Positions 26,422-37,883 of a DNA stretch of 64,000 nucleotides are shown in pieces (the stretch's first letter is position 1; each line of letters opens with the position of its first letter). The position numbers were made by a program, and so were the translations under genes. The stretch is from assembly GCA_963762605.1 (NCBI GenBank), contig CAVXLJ010000017.1:62001-126000 (forward strand). Reading direction: 5' to 3'. Source of the stretch: CAVSRC01 sp963762605 (GTDB lineage: Bacteria; Pseudomonadota; Alphaproteobacteria; Rhizobiales; Kaistiaceae). Under the pieces are notes generated by a model, which did no database searches, had not been told where the DNA came from, and was given only the letters and a program-made list of their open reading frames with translations.

Positions 26422-26785
26422 CCTCGATCCGTTTCCTGGCTCTGTCGGCCGCATCCCCCTGATCATCGGCCGTCCCGGGCGATGCCAACGATCAACCATG
26501 ATTATACTTATCGTCAATGGCGCATTATTCAAAAGCCGCTAAAGGCGGGCGGGTTCCTTTTTGACCTTTCAAGCGATTCGCGCAGCGTCCGAATTCGCCT
26601 TCCAAACCCCTGCGCGCGGCAGTTTTTTGCGAAATGAGCAAAGTTGCACATTCTTGCGCGAACTTATCTGGGTTCTCGAACGTCCCCACGGCAAGTACAA
26701 TTTACGCAGGTTGTTGGACTGCATCTCTGATGAGATTTCCTTTCAGGAAATAGTCATTTTTGCAGTTGTGTGAGTATTATTCAAG

Positions 26786-26799
26786 AATTCACGTGAATT
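26786..26799. promoter_or_regulatory. 14-bp palindrome between TPR regulator and autotransporter
   Basis: AATTCACGTGAATT is a perfect palindrome in an AT-rich part of the divergent intergenic region. It is a candidate operator for the HTH-TPR regulator. Confidence 0.45.
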
Positions 26800-26988
26800 G
26801 TGCATCCTTATGTCAAATAATGTGTCGATTACCGTAGCGTTTGACCGGCCGAGCGGGAATAAGGAGGGCGTGATGGCCTTCGACGAGCTCCCGCAGGCGG
26901 AAAGCTGCCGCCGAATCGGCTCGATGATGGCCGTCATCGGCCGGGTGTCGGTTCGCGGATGTCGGATCACTGGGGCGCTCGGGCTGCG

Positions 26989-27204
26989 ATGACGCGCCGT
27001 GCTTGGAGTTTCCGACCGGCACAACGAACCAATCGTATCCGCGGATGGCGCGCGTTCGCCGCGGCCATCGCCTCTTATGTGAGCATCGCGGTGAAAAGCC
27101 TTGGCGAGGCCTTTGCTCAGCCCTTCGTCGGCTGGTTCAGGCTGGCGAGCCGGCACCCGACCTCGGCCGGCCAGACCGTGATCCGCAACAGTCCGACAGA
27201 GTGA
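26989..27204 (+). CDS. Small basic protein before the autotransporter (uncertain)
   Basis: ATG 26989 gives 71 residues, MTRRAWSFRPAQRTNRIRGW then AFAAAIASYVSIAVKSLGEA. It ends 11 bp before the autotransporter start. A basic N-terminus with one amphipathic or membrane-like helix is visible, but no family. It may be only a leader frame. Confidence 0.35.
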   Translation: MTRRAWSFRPAQRTNRIRGWRAFAAAIASYVSIAVKSLGEAFAQPFVGWFRLASRHPTSAGQTVIRNSPTE

Positions 27205-27215
27205 GCCCAGTCAGA

Positions 27216-30200
27216 ATGCCGGACTGCATGAACCCAGGAATACCACGGAGATCGGCGGTGCGCGGCCTGATCCACGCTGCGGCCGGCATCGCGCCGGTCC
27301 TCGTGGCGATCCTGATGGCGGAGCCGGTGGAAGCCGCGTGCACCGCCAGCGGCACAACGCTCACCTGCACAGGCGACAATTCGGGCGGCGTGACGGAGAG
27401 CTCGGCTGCAGTCACGACAATCGACATCCATACACTGACGACCGACATCGGCAACAACGGCTTCCGCTTCAGTCAGACCGGCGGTCTGGACCTGACCATC
27501 GCCGCCGATCTCGGCACGTTTAAGATTGCGCTCGACCCGCCCAACACTTCGAACCCCCGCAATGGCTTCGAAATCACAGGCGATGGCGGCGTCTCGGGAT
27601 TTCTGACCGGTGACATCACCGGCCCGACGCGCCCCGACTACAGCCTCTTCGCCCTCGACGACAACACCAGCACCAACTATGCGGGCCTGGGTTTGGATGT
27701 CGGCGGCACCATCGACTTCACCCATACCGGCGTGATCGACGTCTCCAAGGCGGATCTCGATCTACACTCGGTCAGCGCAGGTTCATTGATCGACTTGGCG
27801 ACCGGCCGCTTTGCCGCCTTGCGCGCCGAATCGGTGGCCGGCGACGTCACCTTCGTCAACGACGGCGACATCAGCGTTGATGGCGGCCACCGGACCGTTA
27901 CAGCGATATCGAGCAACGATCTGGGAACGCGTGCGCTCCAGTTCAGGAACGCGTTCACCGAGCACTACGGCGCGATATTCCAGGGCGCAGGCGATCTCGA
28001 CTTCACCCAGAACGGCAACATATCGGTCACCGGCGGCGGCGCCACGACCTATTCGCAGGTCGTCGACCATACGGCCGAGGCCAAATCCGATCCCGGCCGC
28101 AGCGGCGGCATCTACATTCCGACCTACACGAGCCTCAACGGCGTTGCGCACGACTTTCCGATCTTCGACGGGCTGAAGATCGATATGACCGGCAACGTCA
28201 CAGTCAGTGGCGACGCTGCGTCCAGCACCGCCCTGTCGCAGACGACGACGGCCGGCAGCAACAACAACATCGCCGAAGCGGATAACTCCGGGTACACGTC
28301 CGCTTATGGAATGTACGTGGATAACGGTGTCGATCTCGACATCTCGCTCGATGGCGATGTCTCCGTAGCCGGGGCCAACTCCAGCGCTCACGCCGAAGCC
28401 TATTTTGGCACCGGAACACCGGACGGTCCGGTCTATGCCCTGGCGCGCGCTCAGAGCGCCACCGGGCTGTGGGTCTCCGGCAGTTCAAAGGCATCGGGAC
28501 CGACGACCCTCACCCTCGACTATACCGGCACGATGACGATCACCGGCGGCGACGCCAGCGCGGAGGCGCACGGCACCAGCACGGCCACTATCAACACGCT
28601 GGATGACGTCCCCTCGTCGGTTCCCCCAATTCCCTCGTCGTCAGTGGCGGCTCTGCGACCGGGATTTACGATATATGGTACCCCCAGTTCGAGACCATCG
28701 AGACCACCATCGACGCCGTCATCCGTCCCACCGGCGGCAATGCCGCCGGCACGCTGGTCGGCGACAACCTCTCCGCCGATATCAATGGTGGCGAGGGCCA
28801 GGGACTCGCGCTGGCCATCGGCAGCCAATCGAGCACAAGCCTCAATCTCGATCTCTTGGCCAAGGGTGGCGACGCGACCGGGCTTCTGCAGGGAACGAAC
28901 CTTTCCGCCACCGTCGTCGGCGGCACGGGCCTCGCCGGGTCGATGACGCCCGCCGCTGGCATCGCCTTCATTTTCGACCAGGAGGTCACCGCGGTCGGGG
29001 GGGCGGCAAGCGTCACGCTCGACGGCAGCGGCAACAGCGCGACCGTGTCGGGCGGCGGCGCGTCAGGCATCTACGCTGACGCGGCCGCCAATTCCGGCAA
29101 CAGCTATACCCAAGGCGCGAACATTACAGTGACCGGCGGCGATGCCACCGGCACTGTCACCGGCGATGGTACTGTGACGGTCTATGGCGGTCATGCTGAG
29201 GGCCTGGCTGGATACGTAGATAGCTTCTACACTCTGATCGGCGATGCTTCGGTCTTCCGAAACGAGGCGACGATCACCGCCACCGGCGGCAATGCCAGCC
29301 TGACCGGCGCGGGAACCGCCATCGGCGGCAGCGCCGTCGGCTTCCTTTCCTACAACTTTTACGCGCCGCTGCCCGACGGGTCGCCACAAGTCGTCGAGCA
29401 GGCCGGCACCATCATCGCCACCGGCGGCACCGGCCCGGATGGCATGGGCGAGGTGCAGGGCGTGCGCGTCTGGGACTTCGCTGACCTCGGGTACAGTTCG
29501 TCCGGCGACTATGCCGGCACCTACGATGTGGTCAGGGTCACGGGGCCCGTCACCGTCACCGGCGACACGCTGGCGCCGCTGGCAACGGATCTCTCCGGCA
29601 ATTTTGAGGGATCGGCGGGCATTCATGTCTCCAATACCGGCAGGACCGACGTCTACATCTCGGGCACCCAGGTGACCGCCAACGGTATCCGGGACCACGG
29701 TGTCCTCAGCCGCTCCGCCAACCTTATATTGACAGTCGAGGCCGGCGCCACGGTGCAGGCTAACGGTCCCTTGGCGAACGGCGTTCTGGTGCTTCCCGGT
29801 GAAGGCTACGTTTATGATGCCGCGACCGATACCTACAGCTACGGCGTCCCCGCGCAGGCCCTCATCGTGATCGACGAGGGCGGCACCATTGCCAGCGCCC
29901 AGGGCGCCGGGATCGTCGATGATAATCACGCTCGTGTTCTCGATTACACGACCAACGATTACGTAATCGCGGAACGTGACAACACCACCACTGTCGATGT
30001 CGCCGGCACGCTCTCGGGCGGCAACGGCACCGCCATGGATCTCGGTACAGGAGCCGACACGCTGATCCTGCGCTCCACCGCGGTGGTCAACGGCGCGATC
30101 CTGCTGGGCGCGGGCAACGACACGCTGGCGCTGGTGCCGGGTGGCGTCACGCTGACCGGCCCTGTCGATGGTGGGGCCGGCGAGGACGCCATTCTGGTCG

Positions 30201-32058
30201 ATGTCGCTTCGGGCGACACCACGACCGTCGACATCGCCGCCCAACCGGTGACGAACTTCGAAGTGATCGAGAAGACCGGCGCCGGCACGCTGACGCTCGA
30301 CGGCGGCAGCCTGCCCAACGCCTATCGCCTCGATGCGCTCGGCGGCCTCACCACGGCGGTGCCCACGACGCCGGGCGATTTCGCGAACCTCGACGTGAGG
30401 GTCGGCGATGGCGCGACCGTCAAGACCGATCATGAGGTCGGCGCCGTGACGACCGAAAGCGGCGGCACGTTCGGCGGCAACGCGACCGTCGCCAGCCTGG
30501 TCAATAACGGCGTCGTCTCGCCCGGAAATTCCATCGGCGTCATCACGGTGACCGGCAATGCGGAATTCAACAGCGGCTCGATCTATCAGGTCGAAATCCA
30601 GGCACCGAACCAGGCGGACCGCATCGCCGTCGGCGGCACGGCTACGATCAACGGCGGGACGCTCCAGATCGTCAAACTGAGCCCGGACACCAGCTACCAG
30701 GCCGGGCAGACCTACCGCATCATGACCGCGAGCAGCGTCGTGGTGAATAACGGTTTCGTCTTCAGCCAGCCGCTGGCGCTGCTCAACACCGACGTGGTCT
30801 ATGGCGCCGATTACGTCGATCTGACGCTGATTGCCAACGTGCCATTCAATACGCTGGCGGATACCTACAATCAGTACCAGTCGGCGACCGGCTTGCAGGA
30901 CCTCGGACAGAGCGGCGACTCGCTCGCCGTCTACAACGAGATCGTGCAGCTGGCGCTGAATTCACCGGAGGCAGCGCGCCAGGCCTTCGACCTCGCCTCG
31001 GGCGAGATCCATGCCTCGGGCCAACACATCATCCGGTCGGGCGCACGCACCTTCACCCGCATGCTGCAGCAACAGGCGGAGGCCGCACTCGGCGAGGGTG
31101 GACGCGGGGTCAAGACCGAAACCGTTGCCCTCGGTTATGCGTCGACCAGGACGCGCAAGCTCGACATGATGTCTGCCGTCGCCCGCGATCTCGACGGCAA
31201 GCCGGAAAAGGAGACGTTCCGCGGCGCCTTCCTCGCCCCGCTGGCGACCAGCGGTTCGATCGCTGGCGACGGCAACGCGGCCACGCTCGACTGGCGATCG
31301 GCGGGCGTGATCGGCGGCTACGAGGGGCCGGTCGATGTCGTCTTCGGCCGGGCGACGGTCGGCTTCGGCGCCGGCTATCTGCACAGCAACGGCACCGTGG
31401 ACGCGCGTCTCTCCACGCTCGACGCGGACGGCTTCCACCTCGGTGCCTACGGCGCGTGGACGGACGGGCGCTACGCCGCAACGGCCGCTCTCGCCTTCGG
31501 CGCGGCCAATGTCCACACCACGCGCCACGTGCTCTTCGGCGGCATCGACCGGACGGCGGAAGCGAGCTACTGGGCCAGTCGATCGACCTCGAGGCGGAGG
31601 TATCCCGACCGTTCGACATCGGCGATGACACCCGTCTCGCGCCGCTGGCGACGCTGAGCGCCGGCTGGATCGGCCACGCCTCGGCCACCGAGACCGGCGC
31701 CGGATCGCTCAATCTGACCGTCGCGTCCGAGAACCAGGGCTGGTTCGACACCGGCCTTGGCGTCTCGCTGTCGCGTCGCTTCGTCTCGGCGAACGGCATC
31801 AATGGGATGGTCGAGGCGCGCGTCGTCTGGGAGCACGGTTTCGGTGCGACGGTGCCGCGCCAGGGGCTCGCCTTCGCCGGCAGCCCTACGGCCTTCTCGG
31901 TCGCCGGCCCGGACCAGGGAAGCGATCGACTGCGCCTTGGCCTGAGCCTTGGCGTCAAGGTTGGCCCCGGCGCGGATTTCCGGGCAAGCTATGACGGGAT
32001 GTTCTCCGCCACCGCACAGGATCATAGCGCGAATGTCGGTCTCACGGTCCATTTCTGA
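27216..32058 (+). pseudogene. Giant autotransporter (type V secreted), two frameshifts
   Basis: ATG 27216 opens an extended signal region (RRSAVRGLIHAAAGIAPVLV to VEAA). A passenger of over 1,000 residues follows, with beta-helix-like repeats around GG(D/N)A: ITGGDASAEAHGTST, AKGGDATGLLQG, VTGGDATGTVTG, ATGGNASLTG. A transition segment (VNNGVVSPGNSIGVITVTGN) and a C-terminal beta-barrel starting near 31150 end in VGLTVHF, the terminal Phe used for barrel assembly. Frame breaks lie near 28613 (one C missing in a C run) and near 31573 (one G missing in a G run). Both fit homopolymer errors; corrected length is ~1,614 residues. Confidence 0.85.
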
Positions 32059-32079
32059 ACGTCTGTGGCGTCTGTCGTC

Positions 32080-32646
32080 ATGGCTGTCGTAGCCTTCCCG
32101 AGGGCGATCGCGCTGCCGATCTGTCTCGTCGCCGCTCTTCTGATTTCCTCGTCGACCCGGCCGCGCGCACAGCCGCCGGCCGATGAACTGCCCGGCGGAG
32201 CGCAATCTCTCAATGAGCAGCACGGCGATTGGGTGGTCCGCTGCGCCATTCCCTCCGGCAAGGTGCATTGCTCCCTTTCGCAAAGCCAGGTGCGGCAGAA
32301 CGACCACCGCCGCGTCCTGTCGATCGAGCTGGTGGTTGGCGCCACGCGCAATGAGATCAACGGCGCCCTCGTTATGCCGTTCGGTCTCCGGCTTTCGGCC
32401 GGGGTGGATCTGCTGATCGACGATAAGGCGGTACTGTCGGCCCCGTTCTCGACCTGCCTTCAGATGGGCTGTCTTGTTCCGCTCAAGTTCGGCGCCAAGG
32501 AGGTGGGCGCCATGAGCACCGGCCAGAAGCTTGCGGTCGCTGCAGTGATCGAGGACAGCGGCAAGCCGATCAAGTTGACCATCTCGCTCAAGGGCTTCAC
32601 GTCGGCGCTCAATCGAACGGCCGATCTGACAGGCATCCGGAAGTAG
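32080..32646 (+). CDS. Invasion-associated locus B (IalB) family protein
   Basis: ATG 32080 (GTG 32065 possible) gives 188 residues: signal helix FPRAIALPICLVAALLISSS, then the canonical IalB start HGDWVVRCAIPSGKVHCSLS with paired cysteines, LVMPFGLRLSAGVDLLIDDK, and FSTCLQMGCLVPLKFGA with the second cysteine pair. It lies 21 bp downstream of the autotransporter, so the two are probably co-expressed surface and periplasmic proteins. Confidence 0.85.
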   Translation: MAVVAFPRAIALPICLVAALLISSSTRPRAQPPADELPGGAQSLNEQHGDWVVRCAIPSGKVHCSLSQSQVRQNDHRRVLSIELVVGATRNEINGALVMPFGLRLSAGVDLLIDDKAVLSAPFSTCLQMGCLVPLKFGAKEVGAMSTGQKLAVAAVIEDSGKPIKLTISLKGFTSALNRTADLTGIRK

Positions 32647-33331
32647 GCGGCGCCAGCGCCAACCCCGGAGACTGCCTGCTGCAGTCAGCCGTTTTCCCGT
32701 TCGCGTTCCTTCAGTCGTTTAGCCTAGTCGAGCTTCAGGTCACCGCACTCACTGCGCCCGCGATGGTCGGTCAGCTCGCTCACGCCGATCGAACGGACCG
32801 CGTCGAAAACGCTCCGCCCCCGGGCGGTGAGAGCATCAGCCCGCCACTGCTTCGCAACGATCTCTTCCGGCTTGTGTCTCTTCTTGACATCTGATCCATG
32901 CGCCTTGAGCGGCGCACCGTGAGGCGTTGATTCATCCGATAGGCGGTCCAATAACGTCCTGCCCACGCGAAGTGAGTCGGTCTTCTGATAGCGATATGAC
33001 CGGCGATCGAGCCAGCGGCTTGCAAATCAATCCGGGCACTTTGGCCAGATCGCCCGTCAACTCGCCCACGGATGCCCCTCGTCTCATCCCCGGTTCACGC
33101 ATTTGTGATCAAGCACTCTTTGGCCGGTGTTTTCCAGCCCCCGGACTGATCGCGGGCTTCCTGCCCCTTTCGAAACCCGTTTAACGGCAACGCCGGTTTA
33201 GAGGCTTTCTGACGCTCCGCTTCGCTCGAACCGCATCGAGAGCCCGAGCATTGATTTCGTTGAACATCCGCACCCATCGTTCTGGATCGACTGCGCGCGA
33301 TGGCGCCGCGCGATGACGACGGAGCGATGGA
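32647..33331. other. Intergenic stretch with IS3 remnant
   Basis: About 680 bp. The left half holds the decayed IS3 OrfA listed below. The right half shows no convincing frame. Confidence 0.5.
32680..32895 (-). pseudogene. IS3-family OrfA remnant
   Basis: KKRHKPEEIVAKQWRADALT followed by VFDAVRSIGVSELTDHRGRS and LKLD-stop-AKRLKERERE is the OrfA of IS3-group elements, with substitutions and a CAG-to-TAG stop inside DQAKRLKE. No OrfB with the DDE core is present. Confidence 0.75.
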
Positions 33332-34694
33332 ATGAATGCGGCAACCCATCAGATCGAGATGCGGCCGGTGGCGGCTTTGAAGCCCTACGCCGGCAATGCA
33401 CGTCAGCATTCGAAGAAGCAGGTGCGCCAGATCGCCGACAGCATCACCCGCTTCGGCTTCACCAACCCGGTCCTGATCAGCGACGACGGCGAGATCGTCG
33501 CCGGCCATGGCCGGGTGATGGCGGCGAAGGAGCTGGGGCTGGATGCCGTGCCGACGCTCAAGCTGTCCCACCTCTCGGCTGAGGAACGGCGCGCCTATGT
33601 GCTTGCCGACAACAAGCTGGCTCTCAATGCCGGCTGGGACAGCGAGATCCTGGCGATCGAACTGCAGGCCCTCATCGATCTCGACTTCGATGTGACGCTG
33701 ACCGGCTTCTCGCTGGCCGAGGTCGACCTGACCCTCGACCAGGCGCGGGAAGCATCAACGGAGAGCCGCAGACTGGCCCGGAAGACTTCATACCCGAGCC
33801 TCCAGAGACGGCCGTGAGCCGCCTGGGCGACCTCTGGCACCTGGGTCGCCATCGACTGCTCTGTGGCGATGCGCAGGTCGTCAGATGACGTCGCCCGCCT
33901 GATGGCCGGGGAGACGGCCGACCTGATCTTCACGGACCCGCCCTACAACGTGCCGATTGACGGCCATGTCGGTGGCCTCGGCTCCGTCCACCACCGCGAG
34001 TTCGCCTTCGCCGCCGGCGAGATGAGCCGGGAGCAGTTCACGGACTTTCTGCAGCAAACGCTCGGCAATGCGGCAGGCTGCTGCCAAGGACGGTGCCATC
34101 GCCTTCGTCTGCATGGACTGGCGGCATATGCGAGAGGTCCTCGATGCCGGCGAGGCCGTGTTCTCGGAGATGAAGAACCTCTGCGTCTGGAACAAGCGGA
34201 ACGGCGGCATGGGGAGCTTCTACCGCTCCAAGCACGAGTTGGTCTTCGTCTTCAAGATTGGTACTGCCCCGCATACCAACAGCTTCGGCCTCGGCGAGAC
34301 CGGCCGCTACCGCACCAATGTCTGGGACTATGCCGGCATCAGCAGCCTCGGCGCCAAGCGCATGGAAGAGCTTGCCATGCACCCGACGGTCAAGCCGGTT
34401 GCCCTGGTGGCCGATGCGATCCGGGACTGCTCCCGGCGCGGCGAGACCGTCCTCGATGTCTTTGGTGGTTCCGGCAGCACGCTGATCGCCGCCGAGACCT
34501 GCGGGCGCACGGCCCGCCTCCTCGAATATGACCCCGCCTACTGCGACACGATCATCAAGCGCTGGGAGACCTATACCGGCAAGCGGGCGACGCTCGACGG
34601 AGACGGCCGCACCTTCGAGGAGATCGCCGAAGTGCGATCGAAGGCGCCTGCGCCTAAGCAAGGCCGGCGCGCCGGCAAGCGGAGGGCCTCCTGA
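33332..34694 (+). pseudogene. ParB-domain DNA methyltransferase, three frameshifts
   Basis: A phage-type adenine/cytosine-N4 methyltransferase fused to a ParB/Srx domain. Residues 1-150 (ALKPYAGNARQHSKKQVRQI, GEIVAGHGRVMAAKELGL) are ParB-like; the catalytic DPPY is in LIFTDPPYNVP and the AdoMet site in VLDVFGGSGSTLIAAE, with a SRRGE..LD order typical of beta-class enzymes. The frame shifts near 33765, 33870 and 34062. Rejoined, the protein reaches TGA 34694. Three lesions in one gene favour real decay, though the window has other indels. Confidence 0.85.
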
Positions 34695-34695
34695 G

Positions 34696-35613
34696 ATGGC
34701 CAACAACGATGAAGGCGAGACGCCCAAGCGCACCGGTCGCACGGCTTCTCGAAGGAAGCCGCCGACGAGGTGAAGCGCGAGGTTTTGTTCGGCGTCGGCT
34801 ATGGCCGCCCGCCCGAGCACACGCGCTTCAAGAAGGGGCAATCCGGCAATCCCAAGGGGCGGCCGAAACGCCCGGACCGCGGCGTCGGCGGGAGCTCGCG
34901 TCGCACGAGACCTTATCCTGAAGGAAGCCGAGCGCTTGGTGACAATCCGCGAGGGCGACGAGACACGGCAGATGCCGGCAATCGAGGCCATCCTACGCGC
35001 GCAGACGAAATCGGCCGCCAGTGGCAACGCCTATGCCCAGAAGCACATGATCGAGCGCTTCATGTGGGCCGATCGTGAGCGCAGAGCCGAGATCGAGGAA
35101 TCGAACGCATTCTGGCGGGAGTACGTCGCCTGGCATCGCGAGCAGATCGCCGAGGCCGAGCGCAAGGGAGAGCCGCCCCCTACCCCTCTGCCGCATCCCG
35201 ACGACATCGTCATCGACGATGAGAAAGGTGTTCGCTTCATCGGGCCGGTTGACGAGGCCTGGGCCGCCAAGCTCGAGGAGACGATCAAGCTGCGCGATCT
35301 CCACCTGATCCAGGATGTCCTTGAGGTTCGGCAAGCGGTGGATCTGCACGGGCCCGATAGACCCGGCACTGCGCTGGCATTCGCGATCATTCTGAACAAC
35401 AGCTTGCCCCCGCGCCTTCGCCTCGCTGATGCCGAGGCAGAGGCATTCATGCGACCTTACGAGATCATGCCGAAACGGCAGCTCCTGAAAACCCTATACC
35501 GTGCTTGGCGGGAGATCGGTGCGCCGCGCCGGCGAGGCTGGATGTATCCACCGCGACGATGGGGGCTAGCAGGTCCTCGGCGACGGTCTTCGACATGGCG
35601 GGGCAAATCCTGA
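34696..35613 (+). pseudogene. DUF5681-domain protein, two frameshifts
   Basis: The gene starts 1 bp after the methyltransferase stop. The signature FGVGYGRPPEHTRFKKGQSG with NPKGRPKRP is DUF5681. The reading frame shifts near 34742 and again near 34885, after which AGARVARDLILKEAERLVTI continues to 35613. DUF5681 proteins commonly accompany ParB-methyltransferases in prophages, so 33.3-35.6 kb is one decayed phage-type module. Confidence 0.75.
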
Positions 35614-35741
35614 GTCGGCGACGATAACATCACCGACCACGTCAACGCGCTGAATGCACTCCTCAAGGAAGGAACTGGGCGCAAAGCTACTGCTTAATCG
35701 GCCGCTCCGAAGCGAACATCACCGATTCCCTGGCTCGAACA

Positions 35742-36650
35742 TCAATTCGCAGCGAGCGACCGCAATATCCCAGCCCGAGCGAGAGTGCTTCGCAGCGACT
35801 CATCGGATACGTGTGTATAAATCTCGGTCGTTGCGATGCTCGAATGACCGAGCAGTCTCTGCACGAAGCGGATGTCGACGCCACTCTCCATCAGTAGGGT
35901 CGCCGCAGTATGTCGCAACATGTGGGGCGTTACTCGGCGGGCCAGGCCGACGCTCGCGGCATGCTTACGCAGTCTAGCTCGGACCGATTGCGGCCGCAGC
36001 GGGTTGCCGTGCCGGTTTAGGAACAGCGCTCTCGAAGCGGCGGATTCCTTCCTCCTGCAGGCGACCAAAGCAGCAAGCTGCCTTCGAAGTTCTGCGTCGC
36101 TGACGTAGGCGATGCGATCACGCGAACCTTTGCCGTGGATCCGGACCGCGGAGCCATCCGGCGAAACGTCGTCAACTACGATATGGCAAAGCTCTCCCAC
36201 GCGCACGCCAGTTGCGATCAGTAGAGGCAGGGCAACCTCCAGGAAGTTCGCATCCTGCGCTTTCACAGTCACGACCGAGTACACCGAGACTAAAGACGCG
36301 GCTTCCGCGCGCGATAGTGCTCGGGGCAGCTGCTTTCGACGTGGAAGGACAGGTTTCCATGTGCCAAACGGATTCGGCTCAGCGTGCTCCCGGCCAAGGA
36401 AACGAAAGAAGGATCGCAAACACGCCAGGCGCCGCCGAACTGTAGCGACCGACAGCCTTCGCTCGCCCACCATCCACTGAAGGTATTGCCGCAGCTCGGT
36501 GGGAGTAACCGCTGCCACGTCAGGCACGGTTGAGAGCCAACGTCCGAAATCCGCAAGGTCAGCGGAATAGGCGTCGAGCGTATGCGGTGAGAGCCTGCGC
36601 TCAGTCGCTCCGTTTTCCAGAAACTCATTAATTAGTAGGTCCAGTTGCAT
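35742..36650 (-). CDS. XerC/XerD-like tyrosine recombinase
   Basis: A 302-residue recombinase with an N-terminal SAM-like core-binding domain (LSPHTLDAYSADLADFGRWL) and a full catalytic set: Arg150 in ATGVRVGEL, Lys174 in HGKGSRDR, His243/Arg246 in HMLRHTAATLL, His269 in LLGHSSIATTEIY and Tyr278. It is transcribed away from the 36767-39220 segment and starts 117 bp from that segment's left inverted repeat, so it is the best candidate for acting on these repeats. Not the housekeeping XerC, which is not an island gene; probably a cassette or inversion recombinase. Confidence 0.9.
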   Translation of the reverse strand: MQLDLLINEFLENGATERRLSPHTLDAYSADLADFGRWLSTVPDVAAVTPTELRQYLQWMVGERRLSVATVRRRLACLRSFFRFLGREHAEPNPFGTWKPVLPRRKQLPRALSRAEAASLVSVYSVVTVKAQDANFLEVALPLLIATGVRVGELCHIVVDDVSPDGSAVRIHGKGSRDRIAYVSDAELRRQLAALVACRRKESAASRALFLNRHGNPLRPQSVRARLRKHAASVGLARRVTPHMLRHTAATLLMESGVDIRFVQRLLGHSSIATTEIYTHVSDESLRSTLARAGILRSLAAN

Positions 36651-36766
36651 GCTTGCCCGCCTCCTCGTCGAAGGCAGCGAGCTTTAGCGCCCAATCGTTT
36701 AGAAGCAGCAAGCGCCACGGCAAATGGCCTGCCTGCGTTTGATGGCCCCCCCGACTGCCCCTTGGT

Positions 36767-36785
36767 CACATAACTCCTGATTATG
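36767..36785 (+). repeat. Segment 1 left inverted repeat
   Basis: CACATAACTCCTGATTATG; the last three bases are the start codon of the membrane protein. Core symmetry is CATAA-N7-TTATG. The exact inverse is at 39202-39220. Confidence 0.95.
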
Positions 36786-37877
36786 AGCGCATTGGCGGTG
36801 ACTGCTGGCGACGTGCGCGGACGCCTAGTCAAAATTCTCTTTGACGATCAGCGCAAACCGCGGGTCGCGGTGATTATCGGAATAGTCGTTGTCGGAATCC
36901 TGTGGACTTGCGCGGTATTTGTCGCCGCCTCGGTTGATCAGACCTTGCGCTTGCCTGCGCCCGGCAGGGGCTTTCTTGATCATTATGGCTTTCAGACATG
37001 CCTGCTTGCTGGCCCGTTAGTGCTGCTTACTGCGTATTATGCCGTCTCGTACTTCCTGCAAATACTCCGCGGCATCGGAGATTTATTGGGGCCGAGCGCC
37101 GACCTCTCTGTCGTTCGCAGCATCACGCAACCACACATCGACTCGCTGCTCTTGAGAGACCAATGGCGAAACATGCTGTGGCTCTTCATGTTCATTGGAG
37201 CCACGATCTCAATCGCCGATTTTCGGCAGCTGAATTCACCCGCTGCCTATTGGGGAAATGATGTCTTCAACGCTATGGCCTATCGGCATAGCTTCGTCGT
37301 CGCAAACGCATTCCTTCTTTGGCTCTGGGCCTTCGTCTACCCTGTGGGTGTCTTTTATGCACTACACCTGACCATCTCGACTGAGATGATCGTTGCGAAG
37401 CTCCGGAAAAGACACCTTCTGAAGCTCGATTTTCTTCACGTCGACAACTGCGGGGGTATGGCAAAGTTCGGCACTCTAAATCTTCTTGTGATGTTGATCT
37501 ATCTTTGGCCTTGTTGCGCAGCTTATGCGCTTCACATGACACACCGCTACACCTACCTCTCACTCGTTTTCGGTGGAATCGCAGCGTCTGCCGGATTTGT
37601 TATTCAGAGCATTTACGGTGTCTATTGGGTATCTCGATCAATAAAGTCCGAGCGCGAACAAGCGATCGCAGAACTGAACGATCGAATTGGTAGCGCAATG
37701 GATGGTCAGCGGCGCAACTTCACCGCCGCTCTCGCCGCCATGCAATACAGGGACCGTGTGTTGAGTGTCGCGGCTTTTCCGTATTCCGGAAGCGTTGCGG
37801 CAGCCGTCAATCTCTTGAGATACGCTCCGACGGCTATCGCGTTCGCACATCTCCTATGGGGCGTCAAAGGAGTATAG
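36783..37877 (+). CDS. Multi-pass membrane protein of unknown function
   Basis: A 364-residue protein with about six membrane helices: VAVIIGIVVVGILWTCAVFV, CLLAGPLVLLTAYYAVSYFL, MLWLFMFIGATISIAD, VVANAFLLWLWAFVYPVGVF, LNLLVMLIYLWPCCAAYALH and SLVFGGIAASAGFVIQSIYG. A C-terminal coiled stretch (KSEREQAIAELNDRIGSAMD) follows. No family recognised. There is no Shine-Dalgarno; the ATG is the end of the repeat 36767-36785, so in this orientation any promoter must lie in the left flank, where none is evident. Confidence 0.75.
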   Translation: MSALAVTAGDVRGRLVKILFDDQRKPRVAVIIGIVVVGILWTCAVFVAASVDQTLRLPAPGRGFLDHYGFQTCLLAGPLVLLTAYYAVSYFLQILRGIGDLLGPSADLSVVRSITQPHIDSLLLRDQWRNMLWLFMFIGATISIADFRQLNSPAAYWGNDVFNAMAYRHSFVVANAFLLWLWAFVYPVGVFYALHLTISTEMIVAKLRKRHLLKLDFLHVDNCGGMAKFGTLNLLVMLIYLWPCCAAYALHMTHRYTYLSLVFGGIAASAGFVIQSIYGVYWVSRSIKSEREQAIAELNDRIGSAMDGQRRNFTAALAAMQYRDRVLSVAAFPYSGSVAAAVNLLRYAPTAIAFAHLLWGVKGV

Positions 37878-37883
37878 GCGTAT

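Noticed and set aside
29063..30433. 456-codon frame opposite the autotransporter
   Set aside because: Antisense shadow of a high-GC gene; the plus frame has clear autotransporter repeats and barrel.
36767..36785. The 19-bp repeat as a simple ribosome-binding or promoter motif
   Set aside because: It lacks a Shine-Dalgarno toward the genes, is perfectly symmetric in position, and its spacer varies only between pairs. A promoter role of the outer flank remains possible.
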